Shown: positions 4,907 through 5,125 of the stretch, piece by piece
Position numbering within the stretch: position 1 is the first letter of the stretch
How the letters are laid out: every line of letters begins with the position of its first letter
Origin: Acidobacteriaceae bacterium
Lineage (GTDB): Bacteria > Acidobacteriota > Terriglobia > Terriglobales > Acidobacteriaceae
DNA: 5,125 bases
NCBI GenBank assembly: GCA_003151875.1
Contig: PLYW01000016.1
Location: forward strand, 16,550 to 21,674
Direction: 5' to 3'
Notes under the pieces: generated by a model
Database searches by the model: none
Told to the model about the DNA's origin: nothing
The model's input: only the letters and a program-made list of their open reading frames with translations
Made by a program: the position numbers and the translations under genes

Positions 4907-4948
4907 TGTACAGGCAACTAGTTGCCAATTGCCAGTTGCTAGTTGCTA
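4907..4948 (-). repeat. Degenerate heptamer tandem repeat (TAGCAAC / TGGCAAY) at the rpsJ stop
   Basis: On the mRNA strand the rpsJ stop opens the series TAGCAAC, TAGCAAC, TGGCAAT, TGGCAAC, TAG. That is four consecutive 7-bp units, the stop codon being part of the first. The last unit runs into a perfect palindrome, GGCAACTAGTTGCC, at 4913-4926. A 15-bp stretch on the plus strand (GCCAGTTGCTAGTTG, 4931-4945) recurs exactly at 533-547 in the rpsC-rplP spacer, showing that the two loci share one repeat family. Confidence 0.75.
4913..4926. repeat. Perfect 14-bp palindrome GGCAACTAGTTGCC
   Basis: The sequence equals its own reverse complement. It arises where the TAGCAAC repeats meet an inverted GTTGCC half-unit, so it looks like a head-to-head junction of the heptamer family. 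As RNA it would fold only as a short hairpin with the central bases unpaired. It could also be a dyad for a protein, but nothing else supports that. Confidence 0.6.
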
Positions 4949-5125
4949 CCTATGTTCCTTGCCGAACGCCTTGATCTCGACATCGACGCCGGCGGGAAGC
5001 TCAAGTTTCATCAGCGCGTCCACGGTTTGCTGCGTGGGCTCGAGAATGTCGAGCAGGCGCTTGTGAGTACGAATTTCAAACTGCTCGCGCGATTTCTTGT
5101 CCACGTGAGGCGAACGCAACACGCA
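4946..5125 (-). CDS. rpsJ: 30S ribosomal protein S10, C-terminal 59 residues (5' end outside window)
   Basis: The minus-strand frame entering from the right edge reads CVLRSPHVDKKSREQFEIRT and ends in ...GVDVEIKAFGKEHR before a TAG stop at 4946-4948. SPHV-K-(S/A)R-Q(F/Y)EIRTH, LDI-EPT-TVDALM and LPAGVDVEI are the hallmark S10 segments. S10 is about 102-105 residues long, so roughly the first 45 are missing, along with the start codon and any operon leader. S10 sits in the 30S head next to S3 and S14, and in many bacteria also acts in NusB-dependent antitermination. It is the first gene of the S10 operon in most bacteria, which fits its place upstream of rplC. It is separated from rplC by an unusually long 189-nt spacer filled with repeats. 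Its TAG stop is the first triplet of a TAGCAAC tandem repeat. Confidence 0.97.
   Translation of the reverse strand, partial: CVLRSPHVDKKSREQFEIRTHKRLLDILEPTQQTVDALMKLELPAGVDVEIKAFGKEHR

Larger units (their letters stand above)
4757..4945. other. rpsJ-rplC spacer, 189 nt, non-coding and repeat-rich
   Basis: No credible gene lies here. In transcription order from rpsJ it holds the TAGCAAC-type heptamer array, a 14-bp palindrome, two GGCTAAAGCC-core palindromes, a small hairpin (CCGGTG 4786-4791 pairing with CACCGG 4799-4804, 7-nt loop) and finally the rplC ribosome-binding site. None of the hairpins is followed by a U-tract on the transcribed strand, so read-through into rplC is expected. The spacer is long for this normally compact operon. 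Confidence 0.8.

Noticed and set aside
4757..4945. A second promoter for rplC in the long spacer
   Set aside because: I could not find a convincing -35/-10 pair on the minus strand with proper spacing, and the spacer is explained by repeats.

Overview
This window is an internal slice of the bacterial S10 ribosomal-protein operon. Every gene lies on the minus strand, so transcription runs right to left: rpsJ (S10, C-terminal part only, cut by the right edge), rplC (L3), rplD (L4), rplW (L23), rplB (L2), rpsS (S19), rplV (L22), rpsC (S3) and rplP (L16). The order is the canonical one. rplP ends 8 bases before the left edge, so rpmC (L29), the usual next gene, would begin outside the window. No operon promoter or S10 leader is visible because the 5' end lies beyond the right edge.

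The organism is a bacterium of moderate-to-high GC. The lysine/alanine-rich tail on L22, the 'GGCTAAAGCC'-core palindromes and the short heptameric repeats between genes most resemble Acidobacteriota (Terriglobia/Koribacter-like), as I recall those genomes. That assignment is an inference from memory, not from a search.

The coding part is ordinary and intact. All eight complete proteins have near-standard lengths, except L22, which has a tail of about 57 residues. The spacers are less ordinary. Three junctions are tight and coupled: rplD/rplW overlap as TAATG, rplB/rpsS are 12 nt apart and rpsS/rplV 10 nt apart, with the ribosome-binding site touching or overlapping the upstream stop. Four junctions (rpsJ/rplC, rplC/rplD, rplW/rplB, rpsC/rplP) instead carry degenerate 7-bp tandem repeats. 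On the mRNA strand these read TAGTGGN, TAGCAAC or a related CTGA-type unit, and they start at or within 13 nt of the upstream gene's TAG stop. Because 7 is not a multiple of 3, successive TAG/TGA triplets fall in different frames.

In the rpsC/rplP spacer a second, inverted copy of the repeat lies 5 nt before the rplP start. The two copies could pair into a 31-bp imperfect stem spanning almost the whole spacer. The rpsJ/rplC spacer also holds a separate pair of palindromes with a shared GGCTAAAGCC core, which look like a dispersed REP-type element.

The proteins work together in the ribosome. L3, L4, L23, L2, L22 and L16 build the peptidyl-transferase region and exit tunnel of the 50S subunit. 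S10, S19 and S3 belong to the head of the 30S subunit.
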